Shown: positions 10,401-22,556 of the stretch, piece by piece
How positions within the stretch are numbered: position 1 is the first letter of the stretch
Layout: each line of letters opens with the position of its first letter
NCBI GenBank assembly: GCA_030407085.1
Contig: CM059587.1
Location: forward strand, 106,563,501-106,627,500
Length of the DNA: 64,000 nucleotides
Direction of reading: 5' to 3'
DNA from: Trichopria drosophilae
Taxonomy: Eukaryota; Arthropoda; Insecta; Hymenoptera; Diapriidae
Position numbers and translations under genes: made by a program
The notes under the pieces: generated by a model
The model's input: the letters and a program-made list of their open reading frames with translations, nothing else
What the model was told of the DNA's origin: nothing
The model's database searches: none

Positions 10401-12316
10401 ATAATTAGTAGTCTTAACAAGATGTGCGATATCAAAGTCAATCGTTGGTCTTTTGAAGCGTAATCTTGGTGCGACTGCCAGTTACACTCATATAGAAATG
10501 TATCCTTCAATAGGAAGCCATAAAACACAATGTCACAATTGCAAAACTTTCTTACATTGGTTTTTTAACTAGCATAGAAATATCATTTATCGTCAGTAAA
10601 ATTTTATCTGTTATATATTGTCGTTACGATTGTTCAATACAAGACCATTGTAAATTTGATTTGTTTTTATAACTGTTGAAGTATCCATCGATAATACAAT
10701 TATCACTGTCATTTGTACCAGGGTGTGACATACACAAATTCAATGTAATAACCACTGACAATCAAAAAAGCAAAGAATAGAAATCATCTCTCTTTTATTT
10801 TGCAATGTTGTAAAGCGCTGCGGCTTTGTTCGGAAATAGTATAAGTAATAAATATAGACAGTAGTCGTTCGCAGCTTTTGGAGCCTGCTCGTTCATATGT
10901 TCACTAACGAGTTTCACTATTCAGTCGCTTCCATTACTTCGTTTACATCATCGTGCCAAATCTCTCTTTGTACCGGAGAGCCTCGCGATGTTTTCGTTAC
11001 ATGTATATTACTTTTAAGATTTTTAATTAGGTTTTAAATTTATGCCGAATGCGAGGTTCAGTTAAGTTCGACCAGACTGATAGCAACAGTTATACAGATC
11101 GACTTACAGTTTATCCTTGCGTTAGCGAGTTACATTTTACTTAAGTCTTTTTTTAAAATGTTGATACATGTAGATTTTTTTGTATAGCGACTTCTGTATT
11201 GTTGATAATGATTGTGCGGTCGAATAAATCAGCTCGAGAGCTGTAACGTTCATGGCCAAGACATTAATTATAGTTCTTCATTATCATTAACGATATTAGT
11301 TATTTTTAGTTATATCGAATGTATGTTAGCTTTTATTTATATTATATTATATTACATTACGTTATTATATTCTATAATATTATATTATTGTAACAATACC
11401 TGCTATGTAAAATGTTTGTTAAGTTTGTGGCCTTGCTTATATATTTTAAGCGTAATATTCTAGGCAGTAACCACGACACAACTTTACCTTATGAAATTTG
11501 TAAACAAAATCGAAATCAGCGGCTAATTCATAGTAATTAATTTCAACTGTATTTTGGTTTTTGCTCAAAGAAAATCATCATATATCGTAACAACTGAATG
11601 GAATCCAAGAAGTTTAAAAAGAACAATATTCAACCGATTCGAATTATAGCTAAGAATCAGCTGCTGATTTAAGTTTTGTCAATTATCGAAATTAACGGTT
11701 TTTGTTATTTTTATCGTTATCAAAACCTAATAGTCGTTGTAATCGAAATGTTAGATCGAATGGAATGGATATTTTAGAAGAATAGCTGAAACAAGTTATT
11801 TTTCAATTGTCCTGAAGTGTAATTTTGTGGTGTAATGTACTATTTAAGATTAAATTTGAAAAGACAATTATAATCTTGTTTTGTCTAAAATATCTGTGTG
11901 TTGCTTTTAAAATAAATGTTAAATAGTTTTCCCTGATAATATACGTTTATAATCTGTTGATTTTTATTTTGTAACAACTTACCAATGGAGTTTTCATTTC
12001 TAATCAATGAAGAACAAAACTACATATACATTCGAATTTTTACGATACAAGAAATAGAACTGAAATATTTGCAAAGAATTTTAAAGACTAAAATAAAGCA
12101 CAAATATCGAAGAAGTTTTTTCATTTGCATATTAATTTTAATTTATTACTTCAAGACTGTAATCAATGTGATTGAATAGACTTTTCACATATTCACTATA
12201 TCTGTGGAACTCACTAAATATGCCTTTCATCCGAACCAAAATGCATCAAAAATATATATGAGAACAGATTTAAATTATCGAAATAATTATTGGCACTTTA
12301 CTTTAGTACTTAAACC
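7438..12316. other. AT-rich intergenic sequence without recognisable genes
   Basis: Only short spurious frames are present. A less AT-rich patch at about 10850-11110 and another at about 8260-8560 could be conserved non-coding or untranslated exon sequence, but no motif supports a call. A TATTA-rich low-complexity stretch lies at about 11335-11392. Confidence 0.5.
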
Positions 12317-12320
12317 TTAA

Positions 12321-13426
12321 CCCTTTGAAGCATACATTTTTCCTTACATGGAACACAGCTGAAATTGGATACTTGGGGGTTTTCAGGGTTGCTGATAAAG
12401 ATTCCTACCTTAGATATTAAAAATTCAAAATGGCGCACTCAATATGTCGGACGAAATTATTAAGAAATGGCCAAATTCGGCTGAAACACATTACTCTGAG
12501 GTTTTTGGAGTCGATGAATACGAATCCGACCTCAAAGTATAACAATTCAATTTTTCGTAATGAGAACGATGGCGCTGTCATCTATGAAAATCATGTTGCA
12601 TTTTCGAAAGAAACGAGGTTGAAAGAAGGATTTGGTGTAAACATCATATTAAAAAAAATGTCGAAGTTTCTAGGTGTGCCGGTCCAAAAAAAAAGTAAAA
12701 AAGACTAGATGTGTGCCTTCTTGAGTCATTTAATTTGTAAAAGTACAGTAACATAAATTGAATTAAACCTATAAAAAGTCACATTATAATCGTACCTCTG
12801 GATTAACTGAAAGCAGTACAGTAAAAAGAAAATTGAAAATAGGTTATAGTGAGTGAGCAAAATCTAAGGTCACAATCATGATTATCACTTTTGAAAATGA
12901 AAGTTGAATTCGTGTTTCAAGCGAATTTGACCATTTTTGATAATTATGTCCGCCATTTTGGATTTGCCATTTTAAATTTTTACAATCTAAGGCCGGATTC
13001 ATAATCAGCGACCTCGAAAACCCTCCAGTAACATATTTCAAGCGAATTTCACCATTTCTTGATAATTTCGTCCGCCATATTGGATCCGTCATTTTGAATT
13101 TTTAAAATCTAAGGCCGGATTTGTAACCAGCGACCCCAAAAACCCTCGAGTAACTAATGTCGTGTTTTTTGAGCAAAAATTTACTTTCCAAATGAATTTT
13201 CTGTGAAAAAAACACCATTTTTTGCAACTTATTAGTTAATATAAACAATTAAACATGAAAATTTATAAAAAATTCAACATGGTTTACGTTTTCTGGTATC
13301 TTATTGATATGATGATCTAATTGATATACAAAAAAAATTGGGAAATTCAAATTTAATCACTGGAAATTTGCAAAAAATGAATTACAAAAAAGTGGCACAC
13401 TGAGTATGCCACCATGCTGCAAAGGG
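12321..13426. mobile_element. piggyBac-like non-autonomous element (TTAA-flanked)
   Basis: The 1106-bp element has TTAA on both sides (12317-12320 and 13427-13430) and terminal inverted repeats starting CCCTTTGAAGCAT / CCCTTTGCAGCAT. TTAA target duplication with CCC ends is the piggyBac hallmark. The interior has no intact transposase. It carries several copies of a 'CGCCATTTTGAATTTTTAA ... GGATTC ... CAGCGACC' block in both orientations (12365-12440, 12950-13035, 13065-13145). The short frame at 12430-12708 runs through this repeat and is not a gene. Confidence 0.7.
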
Positions 13427-13865
13427 TTAATCAATGTAAATTTTGTCTATTTAACAAGAAGCTCTTTAATTTGAATAAATATAATTTCAGTTTCGACAAT
13501 AACAAAATGAAAAAAGTAAAGATTTTTGAGACCTCGGAATACACAGAATTAATATTTTGTATTTTAAAGATCATATAAATTTTTTGCTGAATAAACTTAG
13601 CTCAAAAGTAACACGAATGGTTCCACAGATTTTTTCGTACATTGAATATTGATGATTTCAGGCATAGCTTATATATTCTTTATCAAAATTGATTGATGAT
13701 GTACCTTCTTCGAAATACAATCACACACTATTTTATAGGTTTTTTTCAGCTTGCCAGTCACAGACATTCACAGGTTAACGAAATAAGACATTTACTTATG
13801 ATCGAGGGTACTCGTAAATCTTGACATCTTAATCTCTAGTTACATGGAGATGTATTCACTAACTA

Positions 13866-15395
13866 CACTGTAAAAAATGTTTACCTAATTTAAAAAAAAA
13901 ATCATTTTTAAAAATATGTAAAATTGTTCTTTTATGCCAATGAAAACTACAATGTAAATTGATTGTGAAATTTTAGGAAAGTAATGCATATTGAAACGTA
14001 ATTGATCAATATCACCTAAAATAGAACAGTCACTTAAATCTAATAATTGTTAACCTGTGGATATCTTATAAAGAGTTTACTTTTTCGGGTTCCTGAGATA
14101 ATCTGATATAATACACTAAAAAATCCTAATGAAATTTACCACGTTAAACATATCCCCGTTACTTACCATGTACATGCAAAGAAATTTTAAGTGAATGCGA
14201 CAGCATTTTGGGAAGTAGTAGTTACCGCACAGATTCTGACGAATTTGAAATGTCGGTTAAAATTCGAATTCATTAAAAAGAAAATTTTTATAAACAGATC
14301 CAATTGGAGTGCACCTTTGAGAATATTTATTCATAATTTCTATACGATATAGTTATTAATAATTATTTGTAATGATCTATAAACGTTGTTGAAACGGAAA
14401 AACTTGGTACTTTTTTCATTCTAAAGCCGTATCGAAAACAGTGCAAGATACACTAAAAATGCACTCAACCTTTTTTATAGAGCACAAAATTTCGTAAAAA
14501 AAAGTCAGCGAGAGCCCTAGTCTAAAGTTAATAGGTTATCCATGAATAACGCTGGAATGTTGTCTTACAAGTTAATTGTGAATATTTTAGAATTTTTGTA
14601 AAATATGAGGCATATTCCATCGTTGCTCGTGGCTAAGCTATTAACTTTAGCTTAGGGCCCTCGCTGACTTTTTTGTAGGAAATTTTGTGCTCTACAAAAA
14701 AGTTTCAGTGCATTTTTAGTGTATCTTGCACTGTTTTCGATTCAGAAGCTTAAGAATGAAAAATGTACTAAGTTTTTCCATTTCAACAAGGTTCATAGAT
14801 CATTAAAATTAATTATTAATAACTAAATATTCGGAAAATTATGAATAACTATTCAAAAAGGTGTAATAAGATTGTATCTGTTCATAAAAATGTTCTTTTT
14901 AACGATTTCGAATTTTAACCGCCATTTGAAATTCGTCAGAAATCGTGCGATAGCTGTTACTTCTCTGAGCAGTGGCATTTACTTAAAATTTCTTTCCGTG
15001 TAGGGAAATTTGGAGCCTACGATAAATGTAGCAATTCCATAACTTGCGATGTAAAATTACTATGATAAACGCAGTAGTTATACAGCTTGTGATGTAAAAT
15101 TATTACGTTTAATGGAGAATTTTTACAGTTGCAGGGTGTATTTTGCAAAATCATGTAATTTTCCTCCCCAACGGTAAAATTAAATTTTTTGGGAAAATGT
15201 AGTGAACCAACGCTTAAACCGGTAATTTTACAACATGCTATAAATTCCTAAAACTTAATGCAGTAAAATTACATACAGTTGTAAAATTCATTACGTTTTG
15301 CAGGAAAATCCTACATTATATGTAATAATTTTACTAAATTATTTCCAAGGAATATTATAGTGCGATTGTAAAATTCATTTCAATTTTTTACAGTG
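13866..15395. mobile_element. TA-flanked TIR element containing a large fold-back
   Basis: The ends are CACTGTAAAAAAT and its mirror ATTTTTTACAGTG, each flanked by TA, giving about 1530 bp. A TA duplication suggests a Tc1-mariner-type origin. Interior flanks repeat GTAAAATTAC-like words. A long inverted repeat (14171-15002) sits in the middle and may be a separate nested insertion. Confidence 0.5.
14171..15002. repeat. Long inverted repeat (fold-back), about 830 bp
   Basis: The left arm from 14171 (GAAATTTTAAGTGAATGC ... CTGACGAATTTGAAATG) and the right arm ending at 15002 are near-mirror images over about 360 bp. Each contains GAGCACAAAATTTC and AGTCAGCGAG words. The loop centres near 14580. 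No coding capacity is visible. Confidence 0.7.
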
Positions 15396-15852
15396 TAGAT
15401 GAAGTTGAATAAGTACAGAACAGTAAAATCATTATGTTTGTATTCTATTCTTGTACTGTTGAGAGAATAGATAAATCAATAAATAAATTTATATCCCAAC
15501 AACAAAAAAGTTTTGAAATCAACTAAAATTTTTCAAGTTGCATCTTTCGTGTTTGCAACATGTAAGAAAACATCCATGTCAATGATGCTCAATAATTAGA
15601 AATGGGTAGACAATATTTAGTAAAAAATGGAGTAGACAAAGAAGATGTTTACGTATTTGAGTATTTTGATCATTATTAATTTTTGAAGTTAAGAGACAAA
15701 AATTTGTTAGTACAAAAATATAATTGCAGAAGTAAAGACAGTTACTAAACCAAAATGTTGCTAAAATAAAAAAAAATAATGTATCAAAGCCAAATTAATG
15801 ATAAAACATTATATTTTAGTTTTATAAGAAATTTTAATAAAATTTTATGTAG
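15396..15852. other. AT-rich intergenic sequence, nothing recognisable
   Basis: Both flanks are mobile elements, and no motif or frame of note was seen in this stretch. Confidence 0.5.
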
Positions 15853-17007
15853 CCCAGCAATCGAATTTGGATAGAGTTGTATAGAATTGGATTCAATTAT
15901 TAAATTCTGAATCCATACATTGGTGAATGGTGAATCCATTTTAATACGTAAATACAATTCTATTCGTTTATACGAATAAAAAGGTTACTTTCTGAATTCA
16001 TATTAATCCAAAAAAAGTTTTCTTTTTAAAAATTAAATCTTAAATACATTCGTATTCAGCATTACGAATTCAAAACTATCCAAGTGTATTCATTTCAATC
16101 CAAAAATAGTTGTATTTCAAAAATGAAACTTTCAATACATCCGTATTCAACATTGCGGATTCAAAACTATCTAAGTGAATTCATTTCAATCCAAAAATAG
16201 TTTCCTTTTTAAAAACGGAATATTGAATGCATCCCTATTCAACATTACGGATTCAAAACTATCCAAGTGTATTCATTTCAATCCAAAAAAAGTTGTATTT
16301 CAAAAACGAAACATTGAATGCCTCCGTATTCAACATTATGGATTCAAAACTATCCAAGTATATCCATTTCAATCCAAAAAAAATTTCCTATTTAAAAACT
16401 AAATATTGAATGCATCCGTATTCAACATTACTGATTCAAAACTTTCCAAGTGTATTAATTTCAAGCCAAAAAAAGTTGTATTTCAAAAACGAAACTTTTA
16501 ATACATCCGTATTCAACATTACGGATTCAAAACTATCCAAGTGTATTCATTTCAATCCAAAAATAGTTTCCTTTTTAGAAACGAAATATTGAATGCCTCC
16601 GTATTAAACATTACGGATTCAGAACTATCTAAGCGTATTCATTTCAATGCAAAAAAAGTTTTCTATCAAAAACAAAACTTTGAATATAAATATATTCAAC
16701 ATTACAGATTCAAAACTACCTAAGCGTATTCATTTCAATGCAAGAAAATTTTTTTGTCAAAAACGAAACTATGTATACATCAGTATTCAATATTACAGAC
16801 TCAAAACCATCCAAGTGTATCAATGGATTACTTTTTCTGAAATTCAATCCGGCAAATTACGCTTCCGATTGTATTCGTAAAATTGAATACAGATGGATTC
16901 CTTTCTTCGGTATTCAAACCATTTGAATACATATTTACGGAATCAAAGTATGAATTCAAAATGAATTGAAATTTTCAATCCAATCCTATCCAATCTCGAT
17001 TGCTGGG
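15853..17007. mobile_element. CCCAG-ended TIR element with internal minisatellite
   Basis: The left end CCCAGCAATCGAATTTGG and right end (reverse strand) CCCAGCAATCGAGATTGG form TIRs of about 20 bp. A possible 2-bp AG duplication flanks both ends. Most of the interior is a tandem array of about 91-bp units. Several overlapping short frames at 16175-16926 simply run through the repeats. No transposase is present. The superfamily cannot be assigned from the ends alone. Confidence 0.6.
15985..16835. repeat. Tandem array of 91/92-bp units, about 9 copies
   Basis: The landmark TTCAAAACTATCCAAGTG recurs with starts near 16069, 16160, 16252, 16343, 16435, 16526, 16618, 16709 and 16800. Spacing alternates 91 and 92 bp. 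Two sub-types alternate (with 'TTTCCTTTTTAAAAAC' or 'GTTGTATTTCAAAAACG'), so the true period is a dimer of about 183 bp. Confidence 0.8.
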
Positions 17008-17820
17008 AGGTTTTCTAATATTGTTGAACAATAATTAAAACGGAAGGCTTATGACTTACAAAGATATTAAATTTTCTCTCAGTAAGAGAACAAATTCTTA
17101 ATAAGAAAGTAAAAAAGGAAAACAATGAGCAATAATGAAATCGTTAACAATTTTTTTTCTCATATTGAACAAAAATGTAATATCTTTGAAGGTCATAAGC
17201 CTTGCATTATAATTTTTGTTTACAGTTTGACAAAATTAGAATTTAATCGATAAGAATAACTTGTTAATAATGTGGTCTTTAATAAAGAACACAAGAATTT
17301 ATTTGGTTGATATGTATCGTTTATGAATGTACCCTGGCGAAGGTATGCAGGTTCTTCTTATCGATTAAATACTGATTTTATTATACTGTTACGTACAATT
17401 GCTAATTCAATAAATAAAGTTAAATTTACTTATTATATTTGTATATTATTTTCTTATGAAGTTAAAAGACAAATACAATTTTACATTGTGTTCAACTTTT
17501 ATCGATTGGGGAAAAGAAAACATTTGTGGAATTACGTGCTTTGATTTTACGTAATTAAAAATTGTTTGTTAAATTAAGAAATTGTAGCTACACTTTTAAA
17601 TATGAAGAAATGAAAGAAACTTTACGTACCAATTTGATAAACAGTATTCTGCTGTTGAATTTGAAGTTTTATTCAGTGTTTTTCCTCGCGCACCAAAAGA
17701 TTACATAATATTACGTTAATTAGTCTCATGCCTTACAAAAAATAATGTACTTTGCACATTTTGAAAAGGAATTATTAACTTTATTTTGCAGAAAACGCAA
17801 CACTTGTTCATGTAAACAGA
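17008..17820. other. AT-rich intergenic sequence, nothing recognisable
   Basis: The small frame at 17323-17544 has no recognisable domain or splice context. Confidence 0.5.
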
Positions 17821-17829
17821 AATTTCGTT

Positions 17830-18800
17830 TCTCTTTTCGCCGCGCGCGCTTCGTAGTCGGCCATCTTGGATTTCGCCGCTGCCGGGTAACCGCGGGCTTT
17901 TCAAACCGTACGAAAGTACAGTAGGACCTCTCTTATTCTAATTGCCTTTCTTATTCTAATCGTTCTCCCACAAGTCTTTTCCCACTATCACACGAAAAGT
18001 CAAAGAAAAATATTGTCCACGAATCACAAGCTCGCAAGCAAAGTAAGTGGGGGTAAGGGGAAAATTAGAATAAGAGAGGTCGGCGCCATCTTGAACAACT
18101 TTACTAATTAGAATAAGAGAGGTCTTACTGTACAATACATAACCAAAAATTCGAATTGTTGCGGGATGAAGAACGGCGTCCAATGGGAGACTCGGATTTA
18201 CGTCACGTGATAGAGAGGTTGCCGCCGCTCGGACAAGTACGAGAACGAGGGAAGAAGCTTGAAAACCCGTCGGTCTGCATTCCAGTATTCTGGCGGACGC
18301 CGAGCGTCGTTTGTGTCGCGTGCGTTTCTGTCCTAAAGTCGTCGCAAGTTCCTCACACGGATTTCGTCCTCCGCGCAGGACATCGGAAAATGCAGTAAAG
18401 TTCAACAGCGCGCCCTCGGCGAGGTGATAACGGAGGAGTCGCGCGGGAAAACTTTTTCGAATTTGGAAAAAATCGCTCGAGATTTCGGAAGTCGCCGAGA
18501 AAAAGGGTGAGTTTGCTCGACGGGTGCGAGCGAGAGGAGAAATCGCGGCGTGTGCCGCTGGCTCTGCTCTCTCGGTCTTGTCCCTTTCTTTTTCTCCTTC
18601 CAAATTTTTTTTAACCCTCTTTTTATTTTTCACCGTCTTGCTCACTCTTTGGTCCTCTCGTAAACGCCGTCGTTGTCGCCGTCCCTTCTTCCCGAACATT
18701 TGTTTCCGCTTGCGAAGCAAGGTCTCGCTACCATTTCGGCACGCGATCGGAATTCGCTCGACTTTGTCCTGAAAGAAGCGAAAAACTTGGCGCTTCTTCT
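17830..18800. promoter_or_regulatory. CpG-rich island, probable promoter and untranslated first exon
   Basis: Base composition switches abruptly to GC- and CpG-rich (for example CGCCGCGCGCGC near 17840, and many CG dinucleotides at 18170-18560). A strong donor consensus (GAAAAAGG/GTGAGT at about 18505-18515) could end a non-coding first exon. A YY1/Pho-like GGCCATCTTGG lies at 17859. A 212-bp MITE is inserted at 17919-18130. Which gene it would serve is unknown; ihog, 20 kb downstream, is one candidate. Long antisense frames here have no recognisable domain. Confidence 0.4.
17919..18130. mobile_element. Pogo-like MITE, family A, 212 bp
   Basis: TIRs begin CAGTAGGACCTCTCTTATTC, and TA flanks both ends (17917-17918 and 18131-18132). 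A second copy of exactly the same length is at 59351-59562. Next to the right TIR is GGCGCCATCTTGAA. CAGT ends with TA duplication are typical of pogo/Tigger relatives. Confidence 0.85.
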
Positions 18801-19813
18801 TTCCTCCAAAGTCTTGTCCGATGACCGCTTCAAAATTCTACCATTTTTTTCGACTTTCCGAGGATGTTTTGGTCTTCTTTTCGTTTTTGAGCAATCCAAA
18901 CGTTGCTAACCGGGCATTGAAGTCTCGAGATTTGCAGGTGATTTATAGACCTGCATGTGTTCTGGCGCATCCGCGAAATGGAGTATGGAGTTTTAACTGG
19001 GCAAAGGCTGCAGATACTTTGAATTAAATGACATGACTGTACTTCGTCGTAAACACATGATACATTTCAATCTAGAACTTGGTCTCTCAGTTTTTTTCGT
19101 TTAATTCTCAGTCTTTCGCGTTATGACAGTTTTAAATTATCACTTTACTAGAACACAGGGTACTATCTGTGCAATAAATTGTCTGTGGTATTGAGTATTT
19201 ATTAAAACACTACAGTACTGACTTTGTCACTGTAGTATATGGGTGATTTTAAAAAACCTGTGATTACTATCACCAGTTTATTTCTATACTCCAAACTTAT
19301 AACAATGCTGTCCTCACACACCGCGAATCTCACCACATTTTAGTGCTAATAACAAATAGAATCAATTTAAACTGTGCTCTACAATATTCACAGATTTATG
19401 AAGAGGACCTAAAATATGGTCGAAACGTTAACCTTTTCTTTTTGATTATTATTTTACTTTATATCCGACATACAAGAAACCTTATATAATTTACAAGAAC
19501 TTTTTCACTTATGAAACTACTAATCGGATAAAAAGAATACAAAATTTAACTATTTTGTTTGATAACTGTGATTACTATGTTCGAAAGTCGTCTATCTCTG
19601 GCTAAAAATTGCCAATAAACCAGACTTAGGTCTACTTAAGTTTTTTATTGTTTATTAGTTTTATTAGTCATAGTACCAGATTTACGATTTAAGTTTTGTT
19701 CTATTAAATTGGAGAGACTAAAGCAGGTTCAATGTTAGATTTTAGTTTTTACACCGAGAAAAGTGTCTTTTATCAGTTACAATCCCGTGTCTTTTAAGAC
19801 GATTTCTTATATT
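18801..19813. other. Intergenic sequence, nothing recognisable
   Basis: Composition returns to AT-rich, and no supported gene was seen. Confidence 0.5.
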
Positions 19814-21165
19814 ACACAGGCCGACAAAATTTGAGAAAATTGCAGAACCAAGAACCAGAACATATTTTCCAAAAGTATTTAACGCGCTGAATTCGAATCC
19901 GACGTCAGAATAGCCCTTACACGTCAGGTTTTTGAGATATTTTAACCTAAAAGTGCAAAAAGTACGTTTTTTGGGTACATTCGAGGTGCAGTAACTTCAA
20001 GACAGATTTTGTTCTTCAAAACGATCGTCACGGTGTCTCAAAGTACTGTTTTTGCTCTTCAAAATGCGTTTTAACCCTCCTGTGCACAAGGACGAGTATA
20101 CTCATCCAAACTACATTGTTTCCATATGGGAAAAGAAAAACTCCTGCTCAGAAAAATCTTTATTGGTTACTGAGATATCTTCTGTTGAAGTTTTTGAGTT
20201 TGGCGAATTCGGCGATATTCAGAAACTGAGCAGAATCAGAAACAGAATGCTGTCCGACATTTTGTATTTTGTTATTCTGACTTCAAATTCCTACTCAGCA
20301 ACACCGAACATCTTTAAGAGCCATTCGAAATTTAGGACTTTGTGGTTAATTTCTTTCTATTTTTGAAGCTTTATCTGATTCTGCCCAGTTTCTGAATATC
20401 GCCGAATTTGCCAAACTCAGAAACCCAATAAACGAAAAAGTATATGGAATGGATATTTTGCATTCTGTTTCTTTGTAGTGGCGTATTGATTATTTGAGAT
20501 TCTTATTCGAATTTATACTATTTTATACGACCTGTAATACCAGAATTGACTTCATTCGATCTTATATGATACCGTATTTAACGCATTGCAAAAATTGGTT
20601 TGTTGCGGCTTAGAATAGCTTTAAATTCTGTCAATTTAATCGAAGAATTGATTATATCGCTTTCCGTACTTCATAATTTTCGAAGAAATGTTCTGTGTTC
20701 TAGTTTTGAGTTTAAATCATTCGATAATCCAAAGTAATGGTTTCCTTGAGGTTATGTGCGTTTATGTATCGCGTATAATATCGTATACACTCGCATTCGT
20801 AACTGAAAGAGTGGGAAAGAAACAGACTTATTTCGTATTAAATCGTACACAGATTTTTCGTATACTTTTTCGTTTGTTGGGAACTTCAACAGACGATATC
20901 TCAGTGACCAATAAAGATTTTTCTAAGTTTAAAAACATATTTTGAAAGGCAAAAACAGTACTTTGAGATATATAACGATTGTTTTGAAAAAAAATCTGTC
21001 TTGAAGTTGCAGCATCTCAAATCTACCCAAAAAACGTACTTTTTGCACTTTTAGGTTAAAATATCTCAATAGGGGCTATTCTGTGGTCGGATTCGAATTC
21101 AGCGCGTCAAATACCTTCGGAAAAGTATGTTCTGGTTCTTGGTTCTAAAATTTGTCGGCCTGTGT
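19814..21165. mobile_element. Element with long terminal inverted repeats (about 1.35 kb)
   Basis: The outer ends are ACACAGGCCGACAAA (19814) and its mirror (ending 21165). Similarity continues inward for roughly 250 bp, including GGTTAAAATATCTCA-type and GCGCTGAATTCGAATCC words in both arms. A second inner inverted repeat (TTTCTGAATATCGCCGAATT) lies near 20220 and 20390. TTAACCCTCCTGTG at 20071-20084 resembles the end of the small TTAA element at 22557. No transposase frame is present. Confidence 0.6.
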
Positions 21166-21672
21166 TATCTTGAAGAAATATTGTAATTACTGAAATCCCA
21201 TATGTTATGAGTAAAAAATCTTCATCTTTTAGCATTTATTCATTATCGAGTAAAAGATATTTCATTAAATTCTCATGTTTCAAAAGAATGTTTTACTGTG
21301 GCTAAAAGAATATATATTTCGGCATTTTAAAAATACTAGTTTCTTATAGATTATAGCCTGTATTATACCATGTAAAAAATACCACCTTTTAATCTGATAT
21401 ATCAGAAACACTTGAAGAAAACTTATCTAAAAAGTTGTTTGAAATTCTTAAAGATCCTCGCAAAATATTCGCGCTTTTTCCCACCTTCTGTTATGCTCGT
21501 GGGCCAATACCTCGTGTTTAACACCTTCAATTGACAAAAGGTGGTTTTCATAAATTTTCTAATGTAGACAATACATTCTTCTATTATGTGTAGCAATTTA
21601 GCTGTAAAAAATAGGATTTTTATTTTACCATACTTCCGAATAAATGATCGACAAAACGAAAAAAGTGCAATT

Positions 21673-21875
21673 GAAAATATTGACTAAATATGTTGTTGTT
21701 GGGTAGCAGCCAAATATCAAGTAATTTCAACTACATTTTGGTTGAATTTACTAAATGTTGTTGAATCGGAATCCCAATTGTACACCATTATAAGTTGGCA
21801 GAACTAATATGTTACAATAACTAAATATTTAGGTGCTAATCGGTAACCACATATATCGTCAATATTACCAAATTT
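21673..21875. mobile_element. Short TIR element related to the one at 45943-46760
   Basis: The left ATATTGACTAAATATGTTG and right ATATATCGTCAATATTACC are inverted. The interior shares GTAATTTCAACTACATTTTG and AAATATTTAGGTGCTA with the 46.6-kb copy. A lone end of the family (ATATTTAGTCAATATTACC) is also at about 23044. Confidence 0.5.
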
Positions 21876-22019
21876 GTTTTACTGTGTACACTGAGAGGAA
21901 TTGTGTGGGAAGTTTTACGACGCATATTTCTGTTAATATCTGTTATTTAAGTAAATTTTCGCATTTTTTTTGTAGATAAATTGCTAAACACCATAGAAGA
22001 AAGTGTTGTCTAACAAGTA

Positions 22020-22510
22020 ACACTACCCAAGTGATACACGCCGATTTTTCTGAAATTTGGATACGTTGTAGTACGTGAAAAACTAAGGGACACGTATTTT
22101 TTTTTATCGGCGGGAAAACGTTTTTAGGGGGTGAAACAGCCCTCCCAACATAGGGGGCCAAATAGGAAAATTGCGAATTGCGGTATCTTTGAGACAAGTG
22201 GACCGAATTGAATGATTTTTAGTATAAAAGTATCGTTCGATAAAAGAAGAACATTAGGTATGTTGCTAATGTTGGGTGGGAGCGTTAAAATTAGGGAAAA
22301 CCGTCCCTAAAATGAACAATATTTTAGTAAAAGTAAAAAGGCCGATTTTATTGAAATTGGATATGTTATACCACACAAAAAACTACGGGATACACATTTT
22401 TTTTAATGACGGTAAAACGTTTTTATGGGCTTAAACACAAACACATTTTACGTCTCAAAGATACCGCAATTTTTCTATTTTGCCCTCTATGTTGGGGGGC
22501 TGTTGTAACG
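22020..22510. repeat. Complex direct and inverted repeat
   Basis: A block with GCCGATTTTTCTGAAATTTGGATA near 22040 is repeated directly near 22342. A block with CAACATAGGGGGCC ... ATTGCGGTATCTTTGAGAC (22147-22197) is mirrored at 22454-22500. Probably a rearranged TIR element. Confidence 0.5.
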
Positions 22511-22556
22511 GTGTGTTGTGTTAGAAGATTATTTCCTGAAAAACTGAGAACATTAA

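Noticed and set aside
16175..16926. Overlapping short plus-strand frames
   Set aside because: They are readings of the 91/92-bp tandem repeat in different frames.
17956..18720. 254-codon minus-strand frame
   Set aside because: It runs through the family-A MITE and into the CpG island. Its C-terminal part repeats at 59388-59582 because the MITE does. No domain.
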